A program made the translations under genes and the position numbers. From Caldimonas mangrovi (GTDB taxonomy: Bacteria; Pseudomonadota; Gammaproteobacteria; Burkholderiales; Burkholderiaceae_C): a stretch of DNA of 64,000 nucleotides. The stretch covers positions 1-64,000 of the forward strand of contig NZ_JAMKFE010000012.1 of the NCBI RefSeq assembly GCF_023721835.1, read 5' to 3'. The notes under the pieces are model-generated. The model had not been told where the DNA came from. It saw only the letters and a list, made by a program, of their open reading frames with translations, and ran no database searches. Shown here one piece after another: positions 26,483 to 36,969 of this stretch. Every line of letters begins with the position of its first letter. Within the stretch, counting starts at the first letter, position 1.

Positions 26483-27649
26483 TCAAGGCATCGCCGCGTC
26501 ACAGCTGAACCTGAAGCTGCCATCAAGCGCATGAGGCAGCACGAGGGTGCGCAGTTGCGCGGCGCGTGCACGGGCGCACAGGCCGGCACGGGCAGCGGCG
26601 TCGATCACATAGCGTGCGTCGTACTCGACGTTGAAGACGGGTTTGTCCGACGCGACGAAGGCGTCGTAGCCGAGGCATTCGTCGTACTCGTGGCACTGCT
26701 CGTTGATGGCGAAGTCGAAGTGCGGTTCCAGTTGCATGAGCTGCTCGACGTCGTTCTTCAGGCCGACGGCCAGACCTTTCGACGCAGCGTGCAAGGCCAT
26801 GAAGCGGTTGAAGTCGAGTTGCGTGAGCGCATTCAGCTCGAGGCCGGGGCTGTTGGTGTAGCCATCCGCCGCATCCAGCCCCACAGCGTCGCAGCCGCGG
26901 GCGACCGCATGGTCCAGCCGCGCCTTCATGATTTCGCGCACGTTGGCAGAGCGCGTGTCGAGCCACCATTCGCCCGGCCCCTCTGCCACCGGAGCGCCGA
27001 CATCGGCAGGAAGGAAGCGCCCGTAGTCGGGCCGCCAGCTCTCGGCCACACCGGCCGAGAACATGCACACGACGTGCTTGCGAGCGGCACGCAACATCTG
27101 CAGGGTCGCTTGAGGCACGTCGAAGAGGTCGACGACGTAGACATCCACCCCGCCGTGCATCTGCACGATGCCCGTCAGTTGCACATGCCACGTGTCCGTC
27201 AGCCGCGGCGTCCAGCGGGCAGGACCTTCCTCGTCGTCCGCCACCCGTTCGTTGCGCAACGCCGTCGGCCCGATGGCGCGTGCAGCGTCCTGTCCGTCCT
27301 TCCCCGGCCGGCCACCGGCCGTGCCCGGCACGGCGCCGGGTTCGACGTCATCGTGGGCCTCGGCACCGGGGCCGCCCGGGTCGTTCAAGGTGCGCGCCTC
27401 CAGGTTGCGAACCCGTTGCGCCTCGATGCCTGCGGGCCGGTCGACCCGGGACACGGTGACATGCCCGTCAGCACGAGGGGGGTGGTACGCCACCGCGCCG
27501 TCAAGATGCGCGACATCCGGCCCGGCGACCGGGAACCACCCCAGCCACGCCGCGAGCGCCAGCAGCAGCACGGTGGCCGCCGCACAGACCGCAGAGTGCC
27601 GCAGCCTGCCGTAGCGGCCGCGCCGGTCGAACCAGATGTGCGCGCGCAT
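26483..27649 (-). CDS. membrane-anchored GH114-like protein with altered motif
   Basis: A 388-residue protein with one N-terminal membrane span (about residues 21-42), a low-complexity region to about 135, and a GH114 domain (TWHVQLTG, VVCMFSAGVAESW, NEQCHEYDEC). Where the neighbouring GH114 protein has EPDNVDGY, this one reads GLDAADGY: both Asp remain but the Glu, Pro and Asn are lost, so activity may differ. ATG at 27649 has GAGG about 7 nt upstream. It follows the response regulator by 28 bp and is probably in that operon. Confidence 0.82.
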   Translation of the reverse strand: MRAHIWFDRRGRYGRLRHSAVCAAATVLLLALAAWLGWFPVAGPDVAHLDGAVAYHPPRADGHVTVSRVDRPAGIEAQRVRNLEARTLNDPGGPGAEAHDDVEPGAVPGTAGGRPGKDGQDAARAIGPTALRNERVADDEEGPARWTPRLTDTWHVQLTGIVQMHGGVDVYVVDLFDVPQATLQMLRAARKHVVCMFSAGVAESWRPDYGRFLPADVGAPVAEGPGEWWLDTRSANVREIMKARLDHAVARGCDAVGLDAADGYTNSPGLELNALTQLDFNRFMALHAASKGLAVGLKNDVEQLMQLEPHFDFAINEQCHEYDECLGYDAFVASDKPVFNVEYDARYVIDAAARAGLCARARAAQLRTLVLPHALDGSFRFSCDAAMP

Positions 27650-27677
27650 GGACGACCTCACTGCTGCACAAGCAGCA

Positions 27678-28346
27678 TCAGCCTTCGAGCCGGTAGCCTT
27701 CTCCGCGCAGCGTCTTGATGCGCGACGGCTGACCCGCGACGTCGATCACCCGGCGCAGGCGCGACACGGCCGCCTCGACCGAATTGCTGGACAGCTCGGT
27801 CTCGTCGTTGTAGAGCTTCGATTCGATCTGCCGCCGGCTGACCACGCGGCCGCGGTTCACGACCAGCAATTCCAGCAGCAAGCGCTCGCGCCGGCACAGT
27901 TCGATCGGCCGGCCCTGCAACCGGACCTGCGCCCTGGACAGGTCGACTTCGATGTCCGCACATGAAAGAACGGCGTCGTGGCTGCCCGAGGCGCGCCGCA
28001 TCAGCGCGGTGGCGCGCGCCGCCAGCTCGCGCAGGTCGACCGGCTTGACCACGTAGTCGTCGGCGCCGGCATCGAAGCCGCACAGGCGGTCGTCGAGATC
28101 CGCCATGGACGTCAGGAACAAGGCTGGCGTCTGCACGCCTTCGCGGCGCAAGCGCCTCAGAAGTTCCACCCCGCTGAAGTCCGGGAGAGAGACGTCGAGG
28201 ATCAGCACGTCGGCGCCGCTTTCGCGTGCGGCCCAGAGCCCGCCGGGACCGTCCTCGGCCTGATCGACGACAAAGCCCAGCTGCTGCAACCCTCGCACCA
28301 TGGACGCTCGCAGCAGCGCCGAGTCTTCGACCAACAACAGCTTCAT
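27678..28346 (-). CDS. OmpR-family response regulator, QseB/PmrA-like
   Basis: A 222-residue regulator: receiver with LLVEDSALL, phospho-Asp in LILDVSLPDFSG and Lys in YVVKPVDL; winged helix with LCRRERLLLELL and LRGEGYRLEG. The C-terminal EKxLLxxL and RGxGY motifs resemble QseB/PmrA. ATG at 28346 follows GAGGAG. Divergent from its probable kinase at 28498 and upstream of the membrane GH114 gene, which suggests the system controls surface polysaccharide functions (inference). Confidence 0.88.
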   Translation of the reverse strand: MKLLLVEDSALLRASMVRGLQQLGFVVDQAEDGPGGLWAARESGADVLILDVSLPDFSGVELLRRLRREGVQTPALFLTSMADLDDRLCGFDAGADDYVVKPVDLRELAARATALMRRASGSHDAVLSCADIEVDLSRAQVRLQGRPIELCRRERLLLELLVVNRGRVVSRRQIESKLYNDETELSSNSVEAAVSRLRRVIDVAGQPSRIKTLRGEGYRLEG

Positions 28347-28497
28347 CAGCACACTCCTCGCCAATGGTGAGCCTACGACGTGACCCGACAGGGTGCACAG
28401 ATGCTCTTACGCGCGCCTGACTGGCTCGCCCCGCGCCTGACGGTGCGCCGAGTTGCCCGCGTATCGGTTAAGCTGCGCGCGGCTTGAAGGGACGCCC

Positions 28498-29898
28498 ATG
28501 GAAAGAAGCATCTCGAGGTGGCTGGGGCGCAGCATCGCCGGCGCCTTGCTGCTGTCGTCCCTGGTGACCTTCGGAGCGCTCTACGCCGTCGGGCATCTGC
28601 AGGTGAACGCAGCGTTCGAGCAGGCGTTGCTGGACGATCTGCGCTCAGTTGCGAATGTCACGCAGGTCTATCCGAACGACGACCTGTATGTGAACTTCGA
28701 GCCCGAAGTGCTCACACAGTACCTGCAGGGGGGCACCCGGTTCTTCCAGCTGTGGGACGCGGCAGACCACGCACTGCTCGACCAGTCGCCCTCGCTGTCG
28801 TCGCTGGGCTACCTTTTCGATCATCCCGGCCACGCATCGGCCGAGCCACGCCGGCTCGAGGCGACGCTGCCCGACGGACGCGAAGTCGCCGTGGTGCTTC
28901 AGCAGATGCCGGCGAACTGGGGGCTGGATGCCGAGATGCTGGAGCGCACGGGTCAGCGTATCCGCAACAGGGACGTGCACCTGATCGTCGGACGGGCGCG
29001 CACCGAGCTGACGCAGGCGCTCATGCCACTGGCGCTCGGCTGCCTGGCAGGCGCCGTCGCCGTGCCGCTGCTGGCGGCGGTACTGCTGGCGCTGCTGGTG
29101 CCGCGGGCGCTGCGGCCGCTGCACGAGCTGAGCCAGGCGGTCGCACGGCGCGACGTCGACAGCGACACCACCTTCCCCGCCACCGACGTGCGCGAGATGA
29201 AACCGATCGTGCAATGTCTCAACGACCTCGTGATGCGCATTGCGGACCAGCGCCGCCGGGAACGACGGTTTCTTGCGGACACTGCGCACGAACTCCGGAA
29301 CCCGCTGGCCGAACTCCACGCGTTGGCGGACCTGGCGACGCTGGAGGCGGGCGACGCCGACAGCAGGTTGGGCGCGTTGCATGAAACCAAGCAGATCACG
29401 CGGCGGCTGACGGGCCTGATCGACGTGCTGTTCCAGATCGCGCGCCACGGCCGCGATTCGCAGCCGCTCGAGTGGGTGTCGCTGGATGCTTTCGTGGACG
29501 AGGCGCTGTCCCACCCGCGCTACCAGGGCATGAACTGGCAGGTCGGCGGCGACCGGAATCCGCGTCTGCAAGTGCAGCCTGCGCTGCTGCGGGCGTTGCT
29601 GGACAACCTGTTCGGCAACGTGCTGGCGCACGGCCAGCCCGGCTCCGACGTGACCGTGCAATGGTCTGCGCCCCCTGCTGCACGGCTGTCGATACGCAAC
29701 CTGTCGAAAGGCCGTGCGGACCCGCAGCACGCCGAGGAGCACCTCGGCAGCGGGCTGAACATCGCAGCGTTGTATGCATACGCCATGCGGGCGGAACTTC
29801 AGGCGGGCCGCACCGGGGAGTGGTTCGAGGTCGACATCCGGTTCGCCGCGCCGCAGGATCCGCCGCCTGGCGCTGCCGGCTGCGACACCGCGGCGTAG
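28498..29898 (+). CDS. sensor histidine kinase
   Basis: A 466-residue membrane kinase, QseC-like in layout. Spans at about residues 15-36 and 175-203 enclose a periplasmic domain; HisKA carries His264 in ADTAHELRNPLAELH; the ATPase part is degenerate, with NLFGNVLAHG as N box and HLGSGLNIAAL as G box. AAGGGA about 7 nt before ATG. Divergent partner of the regulator at 27678. The usual DTGPGI box is missing, with LSIRNLSKG in its place, so ATP binding may be altered. Confidence 0.85.
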   Translation: MERSISRWLGRSIAGALLLSSLVTFGALYAVGHLQVNAAFEQALLDDLRSVANVTQVYPNDDLYVNFEPEVLTQYLQGGTRFFQLWDAADHALLDQSPSLSSLGYLFDHPGHASAEPRRLEATLPDGREVAVVLQQMPANWGLDAEMLERTGQRIRNRDVHLIVGRARTELTQALMPLALGCLAGAVAVPLLAAVLLALLVPRALRPLHELSQAVARRDVDSDTTFPATDVREMKPIVQCLNDLVMRIADQRRRERRFLADTAHELRNPLAELHALADLATLEAGDADSRLGALHETKQITRRLTGLIDVLFQIARHGRDSQPLEWVSLDAFVDEALSHPRYQGMNWQVGGDRNPRLQVQPALLRALLDNLFGNVLAHGQPGSDVTVQWSAPPAARLSIRNLSKGRADPQHAEEHLGSGLNIAALYAYAMRAELQAGRTGEWFEVDIRFAAPQDPPPGAAGCDTAA

Positions 29899-29939
29899 CA
29901 CACGCCAGGCACACGGGCAGCACGTATCAGGTTCGCATA

Positions 29940-29968
29940 ACGATGCCTTCGCAGAATGCAGGCATCGT
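29940..29968. promoter_or_regulatory. inverted repeat upstream of the degenerate response regulator gene
   Basis: Perfect 8-bp arms ACGATGCC and GGCATCGT, 13 nt apart, lie in the gap before the gene at 30083. It could be a protein-binding site or an RNA hairpin; there is no T run, so a terminator for the upstream kinase gene is less likely. Confidence 0.45.
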
Positions 29969-30082
29969 GTGCGCAGCACGCGCTCAGGAGTGCAGTATGA
30001 AGCGAACCGGAGTAGCGTCGGCGTTTCCTGGCCAGGCAACGCGGTGCCGGCGTCCGGCGGTCATCCAGCGACGGGACGGCCG

Positions 30083-30880
30083 ATGATTTCGCCATTCAAC
30101 CCCGGGCGCGCGGGCCCCATGCGAGTGGCTGCGCTGTTCATCACCCGCTGGACCGAAAGCGCCGTCGGCGACGCGCTCGAGCGCGTAGGCATGCAGACGG
30201 TCAGGTGTCGCTCGGCAACCGAATGGGTGGCGGCACTGCAGACAGCGGATCTCGACGTCGCGCTCATTGAAGACCACGGGACTGTCCTGGCCGGTTGTCT
30301 GGCGATGCTGCGGTTCCGCGGTACCAGCACCGTGCCCATCATTGCCGTGGGCAACGGCTCCGCGCAAGAGATCGGTGCAGCATTGCGACTCGGCGTCACC
30401 GACTATGCGATCACCGCAGAGGCGCACCACACGCTGGTCAATCGTGTGCTGGCACGCATCGAAGTGTGCCGGCAATCCGAGCAGCGCATGTGCGTGCGCG
30501 CAGGGGCGTGCTCTCTGGACGCCCAGACGCGGACACTGCACTACCCGGGCGGCGAGTTGCAGCTGACCTGGCGGGAGTTCGCACTGGCGTGGGTGCTGTT
30601 CGACAGCGCCGGGCAGGTCGTGCACCTGCACACGATCTCGCGGCACGTATGGGGCACGGACATCACGGTTGCCAAACGCACCATCGAACAGCATGTCTGC
30701 CGCCTGCGGCACAAGCTCGCACAGGCGTGCGCATCCTCAGATCAACCACTGGTGCTGCATGCGGTCACCAACGTGGGCTACCGCCTGGTCACGGAGTCGC
30801 GATCGCGTCACCCCACGGGCCCAGCCCTCCCGGCGGTGGCAAGCGTCGCGGGCAAGGCGGCGGCTGCGGCAGAACCCTGA
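30083..30880 (+). CDS. winged-helix regulator with degenerate receiver (HrpG-like candidate)
   Basis: A 265-residue OmpR-type regulator. The N-terminal receiver-like fold (about residues 13-125) lacks the usual acidic pair (FITRW instead) and the conserved Lys (YAITAEA); only an IEDH stretch sits where the phospho-Asp is expected. The C-terminal winged helix is intact (LTWREFALAWVL, VAKRTIEQHVCRLRHKL, TNVGYRLV). In Hrp2 systems an OmpR-type protein, HrpG, controls the AraC-type activator; the position at the island edge makes that role possible but unproven. Convergent with the kinase at 30899. Confidence 0.7.
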   Translation: MISPFNPGRAGPMRVAALFITRWTESAVGDALERVGMQTVRCRSATEWVAALQTADLDVALIEDHGTVLAGCLAMLRFRGTSTVPIIAVGNGSAQEIGAALRLGVTDYAITAEAHHTLVNRVLARIEVCRQSEQRMCVRAGACSLDAQTRTLHYPGGELQLTWREFALAWVLFDSAGQVVHLHTISRHVWGTDITVAKRTIEQHVCRLRHKLAQACASSDQPLVLHAVTNVGYRLVTESRSRHPTGPALPAVASVAGKAAAAAEP

Positions 30881-30898
30881 GTCCCGCGGCCGGCACGG

Positions 30899-32140
30899 TC
30901 AGCGCTCGCACTCGATGGACAGGACGGCGTCCATCGGAGGGAGGTCCGGCGCGGTCGGCGCACCGGCCTTGTACGCCCGCGCAGCAGGCACGCACAAGTC
31001 GACCAGCGTGCCGCCTCCGTTGCGGGGGCCGACCGACAGCCTCGCACCGAGACGGCGAGCCCGCTCCCGCATTCCGACCAATCCCCAGCGCTGGCCGGAA
31101 TGTGCGCTGCTCAACCGATGCGGATCGATCCCGATGCCGTCGTCTCGCACCCGCAGCGAGAAGCTTTCGGCGCCGTGCGACACCTCCACCTCGACGCAGC
31201 GCGCGCGGGCATGCTGGAAGGCGTTCAGGAGCGCTTCTCGGCCGATGCGGTAGACCTCGTCTGCTGTCACCTCCTGAAGTTCCTGCTTGCGCCCGCAGTG
31301 CCGCAGCTTGAACGACACACCGTACTGGGCCGAGAACTCCTCGCCCGCGGCGGCCAGTGCCTCGCACACGTTCTTGCCGGCGTTGCGAGGCGTGCGCAGC
31401 CCCGACAGCCGGTCGCGGCCCTCCACCAGCACGCGGTCGGCATGCTCGAGCGCCGTTTCCATGATCGCCCGGGCCGGCTCGTGCGGCGGCACCTTCTGCA
31501 TCGCCGCCTGGAATCGCAGCACCAGCGCGTGCACGTCCTGCAGCACGGTGTCGTGCAGTTCACGGGCGATGCGCTCGCGTTCGACCATGGTCGCCATTTC
31601 GCGCAAGCCGGCTTCGGCCGTCTGCACCCGGTAGACATAGTGACGCGCGATCCAGGTGAACATCACGAACACCACGGTGATGTTCAGCCAGCGCAGTGCC
31701 GTCAGCAGCTGCGGGTCCAGCACGTAGAACGCCGGCACGACCTGCGTCACCGCATCGAGTGCCACGTAGGCCGCCAGAAGGAAAGCGAGCGCGCCGAGCG
31801 TCAGGGTATAGGAACGGCTGACGGCCACAGCGGGCAGGAACACCAGCAGGAAGTAGTGGATGCCGCTGTCCCAGCCGAGCAGCACCGTGCAGCTGCCTGC
31901 GTGGACCAGCACCTCGGTCCACATCAGGGCGACCGCCGGGCGGTTGATGCGCCGGCTCAGCAGCCAGTAGGCGGTCCCATACATGCTGGCGCTGAGAATG
32001 TTGAGCAGCGCGGCGACCGGCATGTCCAGCAGCAGGAACACCACCAGGTAGAGCCCGTCCACGCAAGCCGCCCAGACCGCAACTTGCCGCAGCATGAGCC
32101 AGAAGGCCCCGCGGGACATGAGAGAAGCATCGCCGTCCAT
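30899..32140 (-). CDS. NarX/DegS-type sensor histidine kinase
   Basis: A 413-residue kinase. Five to six membrane helices fill residues 15-170 with little periplasmic loop, then HisKA_3 with His196 in RELHDTVLQDVHALVL, and a HATPase domain with EALLNAFQHARA and GQRWGLVGMRERA. This class normally phosphorylates NarL/FixJ regulators, yet the only regulator next to it is the OmpR-like degenerate one ending 18 bp away, so its partner may be elsewhere. Intergenic 32141-32350 holds no gene I can support. Confidence 0.85.
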   Translation of the reverse strand: MDGDASLMSRGAFWLMLRQVAVWAACVDGLYLVVFLLLDMPVAALLNILSASMYGTAYWLLSRRINRPAVALMWTEVLVHAGSCTVLLGWDSGIHYFLLVFLPAVAVSRSYTLTLGALAFLLAAYVALDAVTQVVPAFYVLDPQLLTALRWLNITVVFVMFTWIARHYVYRVQTAEAGLREMATMVERERIARELHDTVLQDVHALVLRFQAAMQKVPPHEPARAIMETALEHADRVLVEGRDRLSGLRTPRNAGKNVCEALAAAGEEFSAQYGVSFKLRHCGRKQELQEVTADEVYRIGREALLNAFQHARARCVEVEVSHGAESFSLRVRDDGIGIDPHRLSSAHSGQRWGLVGMRERARRLGARLSVGPRNGGGTLVDLCVPAARAYKAGAPTAPDLPPMDAVLSIECER

Positions 32141-32350
32141 CCTTCACTCCCAGAATCGAACGCCGGCTGACGCCGTGTCCGGGCACCGCGAACCAGAAGT
32201 ACCACGGCGGCGATGGCGCAACAACGTGCCTGCAACCTTCGCCAAGTTTTGACGGCGCGCCCTCGCCGCAGCTGTACTTTTCTGCGGTTTATATGTACTT
32301 TCATGCGTCGATGGCGACAGACTGTTGCGCCCCCGGGCGACGCCGCCTTC

Positions 32351-32887
32351 TCACCCCCGCCGGATCGCATCCGCCGGAAGCACGAACGGCCGGCCGGTGC
32401 GAGCCGGCATTTCGAAGTACAGGTGCTGCCCGGCGTACACGTCGATGATACGAAAAGCGCCCGATGGGTTGAGCACGATCACGTGTGAGAGCAGCGGAAT
32501 GCAGATCGACCCCTCGCTGCATCGCCTCACGCAGGCGTCGCTCAGTTCCGGCACCGTCCAGTCTCCCAGCCCCGCGCGTGCCAGCGCATCGAGGATTTCC
32601 TCGCGCGCCTGCTGCGGGCAGGACGGGGCTGGGTGGATCCGGGCCAGCTGCTGACGCAGCCGACCGAGCCGCTGCCGGCTTTGCAAGCGGCGCGTCACCC
32701 GGCCAGCACCCGCCGCCGGCGGTTGCCGCGCCAGGGGCGGTGCAGGCCCCAGGCGCTCATCGCCAGCCAGGCCACGACGTGCGGCGGCTGCGGAGATGGG
32801 AGCTGCCGCTTCCGGTCGGCCGGCGACGGGCATCGGCTCGGTGGACGGCAGCGCCATCGGAGGGCGGCTGGTGAACTTCGCCTGCAT
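32351..32887 (-). CDS. hypothetical protein at the T3SS island edge
   Basis: A 178-residue protein I do not recognise. The first 75 residues are Ala/Arg/Pro-rich and probably disordered; the C-terminal 90 look folded (EILDALARAGLGDW, ICIPLLSHVIVLNP, AGQHLYFEMP). Divergent from the needle-like gene at 33077, but unlike most island genes it has no TTCG-16-TTCG box on its strand. No signal peptide or membrane span. Confidence 0.6.
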   Translation of the reverse strand: MQAKFTSRPPMALPSTEPMPVAGRPEAAAPISAAAARRGLAGDERLGPAPPLARQPPAAGAGRVTRRLQSRQRLGRLRQQLARIHPAPSCPQQAREEILDALARAGLGDWTVPELSDACVRRCSEGSICIPLLSHVIVLNPSGAFRIIDVYAGQHLYFEMPARTGRPFVLPADAIRRG

Positions 32888-32945
32888 GATGTTCTACCCC
32901 GCGTTCGCCGCCCCATGCAAGGGGCCCCGTCCGGCGCGGTGTCGG

Positions 32946-32969
32946 TTCGTTCGATCGTGCAGAGCTTCG
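32946..32969 (+). promoter_or_regulatory. hrpII/PIP-type box upstream of the 33077 gene
   Basis: TTCG at 32946-32949 and 32966-32969, exactly 16 nt apart, followed after 32 nt by TACGCT (33002-33007), which fits the YANNNT -10 of HrpB/HrpX-type promoters. The ATG of the needle-like gene lies 107 nt after the box. Confidence 0.85.
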
Positions 32970-33076
32970 GCCGCAGCGAGGCCGGCCTGCGGTGCGCTCG
33001 TTACGCTGCCGTGCACAGTCCATACGGAATGAACCCGGGCGCCGCCTCCCGGCCGGCGCCGAACGAGGAGTGACCC

Positions 33077-33319
33077 ATGCTGATCGGGCGGACAGGTGGC
33101 ATGAACGGTGCGGGATGGGCGGGCGCCGGCCTGAGTGCCCACAGCGCGCAGCAGTCCATGGCCATCGGCGAGGCAATGATGAAACTGCAGAACAAGAAGA
33201 TGCTCGACAGCATGAAGCTGCAACTGGAAATGGCCGTGATGACACTGATCCGATCGCTGTGCGAGGCGCTGAGCAAGGTGATCAAGTCTGCGGGAGAGGG
33301 CGTCAAGAACCTGTCCTAG
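33077..33319 (+). CDS. small T3SS protein, needle/pilin candidate (paralogue of 58764 gene)
   Basis: An 80-residue protein: a Gly/Ala-rich start (GWAGAGLSAHSAQQSMAIGEAMMKLQ) and a long amphipathic helix (LEMAVMTLIRSLCEALSKVIK) ending AGEGVKNLS. It is clearly paralogous to the protein at 58764, sharing QSMA-GEAM-K-QN and AGEGVKNL. Size, helical C-terminus and the location of the paralogue next to YscE/YscG-like genes suggest a needle or pilus subunit, though no SctF signature is evident. Preceded by a hrpII-type box; GAGGAG about 8 nt before the ATG. Confidence 0.75.
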   Translation: MLIGRTGGMNGAGWAGAGLSAHSAQQSMAIGEAMMKLQNKKMLDSMKLQLEMAVMTLIRSLCEALSKVIKSAGEGVKNLS

Positions 33320-33393
33320 ACCGCCCGCCGGGCGGCGCGCCGTCGCACCCCACCCCGCTTTCGCTTCAGGCACAACCGCGGCGCGAAGGTCGG

Positions 33394-33798
33394 TCACGGC
33401 TCCAGCAGGCGCAGGAAGTCCTGCTCCGCGCGCACCGGGTCGGCGAACAGGAACCGGTCGGCGCGCGAACCCGCCAGGGCCTGTGCCGAACCGGCCACGG
33501 TCACTTCGAGCGGCGAAGGCAGCAGCGGGTCCGCGCTCAGGATCCGGAACTCGAGATACCCGGCCAGCGACGGCGTCAGGCCATGCCCTTGCGCAAGCCT
33601 CGCATAGTGCCGGACATCGTCCCGGTCCAGCCTCATCGACATCGGCAGGTGCCCGTAGCGGCCCTGGAGCGTCACGGCCCGAATGCCCTGCCGCGCCCGA
33701 GCCATGGTGTTGCGCAGCCACAGGCTTATGCGGGCACCGATGGGCGGGTTGCACGCCGTGCAGGCCGGCCGGCGCGTGGAAAGGCCGATCTTGATCAT
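33394..33798 (-). CDS. hypothetical T3SS-regulon protein with CxxC
   Basis: A 134-residue protein I do not recognise. N-terminal region is basic with a CTAC pair (Cys13, Cys16); the rest is mixed helix/strand (LRLDRDDVRHYARLAQGHGL-like core, AGYLEFRILSADPLLP). No signal peptide, no membrane span. GGGAG about 8 nt before the ATG. A hrpII-type box lies 172 nt upstream on its strand, which places it in the T3SS regulon; substrate or accessory role cannot be told apart. Confidence 0.65.
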   Translation of the reverse strand: MIKIGLSTRRPACTACNPPIGARISLWLRNTMARARQGIRAVTLQGRYGHLPMSMRLDRDDVRHYARLAQGHGLTPSLAGYLEFRILSADPLLPSPLEVTVAGSAQALAGSRADRFLFADPVRAEQDFLRLLEP

Positions 33799-33969
33799 GC
33801 AGGGCTCCCGATCTGGTGCTGCCTTCCGTGGAGCACGCGCGCAGCGCCCGGATGCGCCCTGGGCAGCAGGGTCGTGCCGCGCGCACCGTGCGAGTCGTCA
33901 TCGCCGCTGTCTCCAACAGGTTCTGCACGACAGCCTCCCAGTTTCGTCGCGGCCGCACAACCGCACACG

Positions 33970-33993
33970 CGAAGGCGATCGCGCCGGCGCGAA
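33970..33993 (-). promoter_or_regulatory. hrpII/PIP-type box upstream of the 33798 gene
   Basis: CGAA at 33970-33973 and 33990-33993 (TTCG-16-TTCG on the minus strand). The best -10 is GAGGCT, 32 nt downstream (33932-33937), one base off YANNNT. The divergent copy at 34068 is 74 bp away. Apart from these two boxes I see nothing else in the 399-bp gap 33799-34197. Confidence 0.72.
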
Positions 33994-34067
33994 CGACGCG
34001 GCTGTCCCGGTGGTCACGCACCGCGGTGGGGGTCGCCGGCGGGCTTGGCGAGCAGAGGCGGCCTGGC

Positions 34068-34091
34068 TTCGCACCGCTGCAGAAACTTTCG
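34068..34091 (+). promoter_or_regulatory. hrpII/PIP-type box upstream of the 34198 gene
   Basis: TTCG at 34068-34071 and 34088-34091, 16 nt apart. GACAGT at 34123-34128, 31 nt downstream, is one base off YANNNT. The ATG at 34198 is 106 nt after the box. Confidence 0.75.
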
Positions 34092-34197
34092 TTCAACGCG
34101 GCGCACCGGGCCGGCCGGCTGCGACAGTGGTCCTCGCCGGGCAGCGGCCCAAGCCGCCCCTGTCCTCGTCGCCATCGCAAAACCAAGGAGGCCCACC

Positions 34198-34719
34198 ATG
34201 ATCTCGATTCAGTTTGTCGTGGCAGCCGTCATCGGCTGGCTTGTGCTCGGTGCGCTGCAGTGGCAGCTCATGGCCAGCCGCCATCGTCAGCACCTGGCGC
34301 GCATGCATGATCGTTACCGCCGCACACAGCAGCACACCGAGCAGATGCTGTCCAACTGCCGCCGGCAGGTCGTCGAGCTGCAGAAGACGCTGCGGATGTG
34401 CCATGAAAGCGCGCAGGCGCGATCTGCCGTGACGCAGGCGGCGACGGCTTCGACTCCCGTCCCGCGCAGCGCGGCGCGCGACACCGACTTGCTGTTCCAT
34501 GGCGACACGAGGCCGCGCGATCCTTACGTCGATGCCGTGCTGCATTTCGCCGAAACGCGGCCGATGCTGAGTCCCAACACCTACCGTCCCTCGGACAGCG
34601 CAGCCCGCCGCCTGGCCGGGATGCCCGAGCACGGTTTCGCGCCGACGATCTCGTTCGGCGACATGGCGCCCCTGCCGTCCAGGAAGGCGGACATCTGGGC
34701 GCACGAGCGGCTGGCCTAA
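34198..34719 (+). CDS. membrane-anchored coiled-coil protein of the T3SS regulon
   Basis: A 173-residue protein. One N-terminal membrane helix (residues 4-22, VVAAVIGWLVLGALQWQ), a charged helical/coiled-coil segment (about 25-75 with HRQHLARMHDRYRR and RRQVVELQKTL), then a Pro/Ser/Asp-rich tail. Not recognised. AAGGAGG about 7 nt before the ATG. A hrpII-type box and a terminator frame it as a single-gene transcription unit. Could be an inner-membrane accessory protein of the secretion machine (inference). Confidence 0.75.
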   Translation: MISIQFVVAAVIGWLVLGALQWQLMASRHRQHLARMHDRYRRTQQHTEQMLSNCRRQVVELQKTLRMCHESAQARSAVTQAATASTPVPRSAARDTDLLFHGDTRPRDPYVDAVLHFAETRPMLSPNTYRPSDSAARRLAGMPEHGFAPTISFGDMAPLPSRKADIWAHERLA

Positions 34720-34810
34720 AGCCTGACGGCACGACGGAGGGCTGTGCGAGCCTCTCGCCGGGGAGCCCTCGACAGGCCCGGACCTCGGTCGCGCGGCTCC
34801 TTCGCGCCCT

Positions 34811-34846
34811 ACGCCACGTCGCCCACGGTGACGTGGCGTTTCTCGT
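34811..34846 (+). terminator. intrinsic terminator after the 34198 gene
   Basis: A perfect 10-bp stem, ACGCCACGTC with GACGTGGCGT, 9-nt loop, followed by a short T-rich tract (TTTCTCGTT). It lies between two convergent genes and may serve both. Confidence 0.75.
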
Positions 34847-34908
34847 TCCCGCACGCCCGGCATCGCGGCTCGCCATGGAATGGAATGGAATGAAACGGCA
34901 ACCGTCGG

Positions 34909-36969
<2,061 letters not shown>

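Noticed and set aside
29931-29953. TTCG pair upstream of the 30083 gene
   Set aside because: The two TTCG are 12 nt apart, not 16, so it was not counted as a hrpII-type box.
33321-33335. GC-rich hairpin after the needle-like gene (CCGCCC/GGGCGG)
   Set aside because: No T run follows; such short GC palindromes are frequent in this genome.
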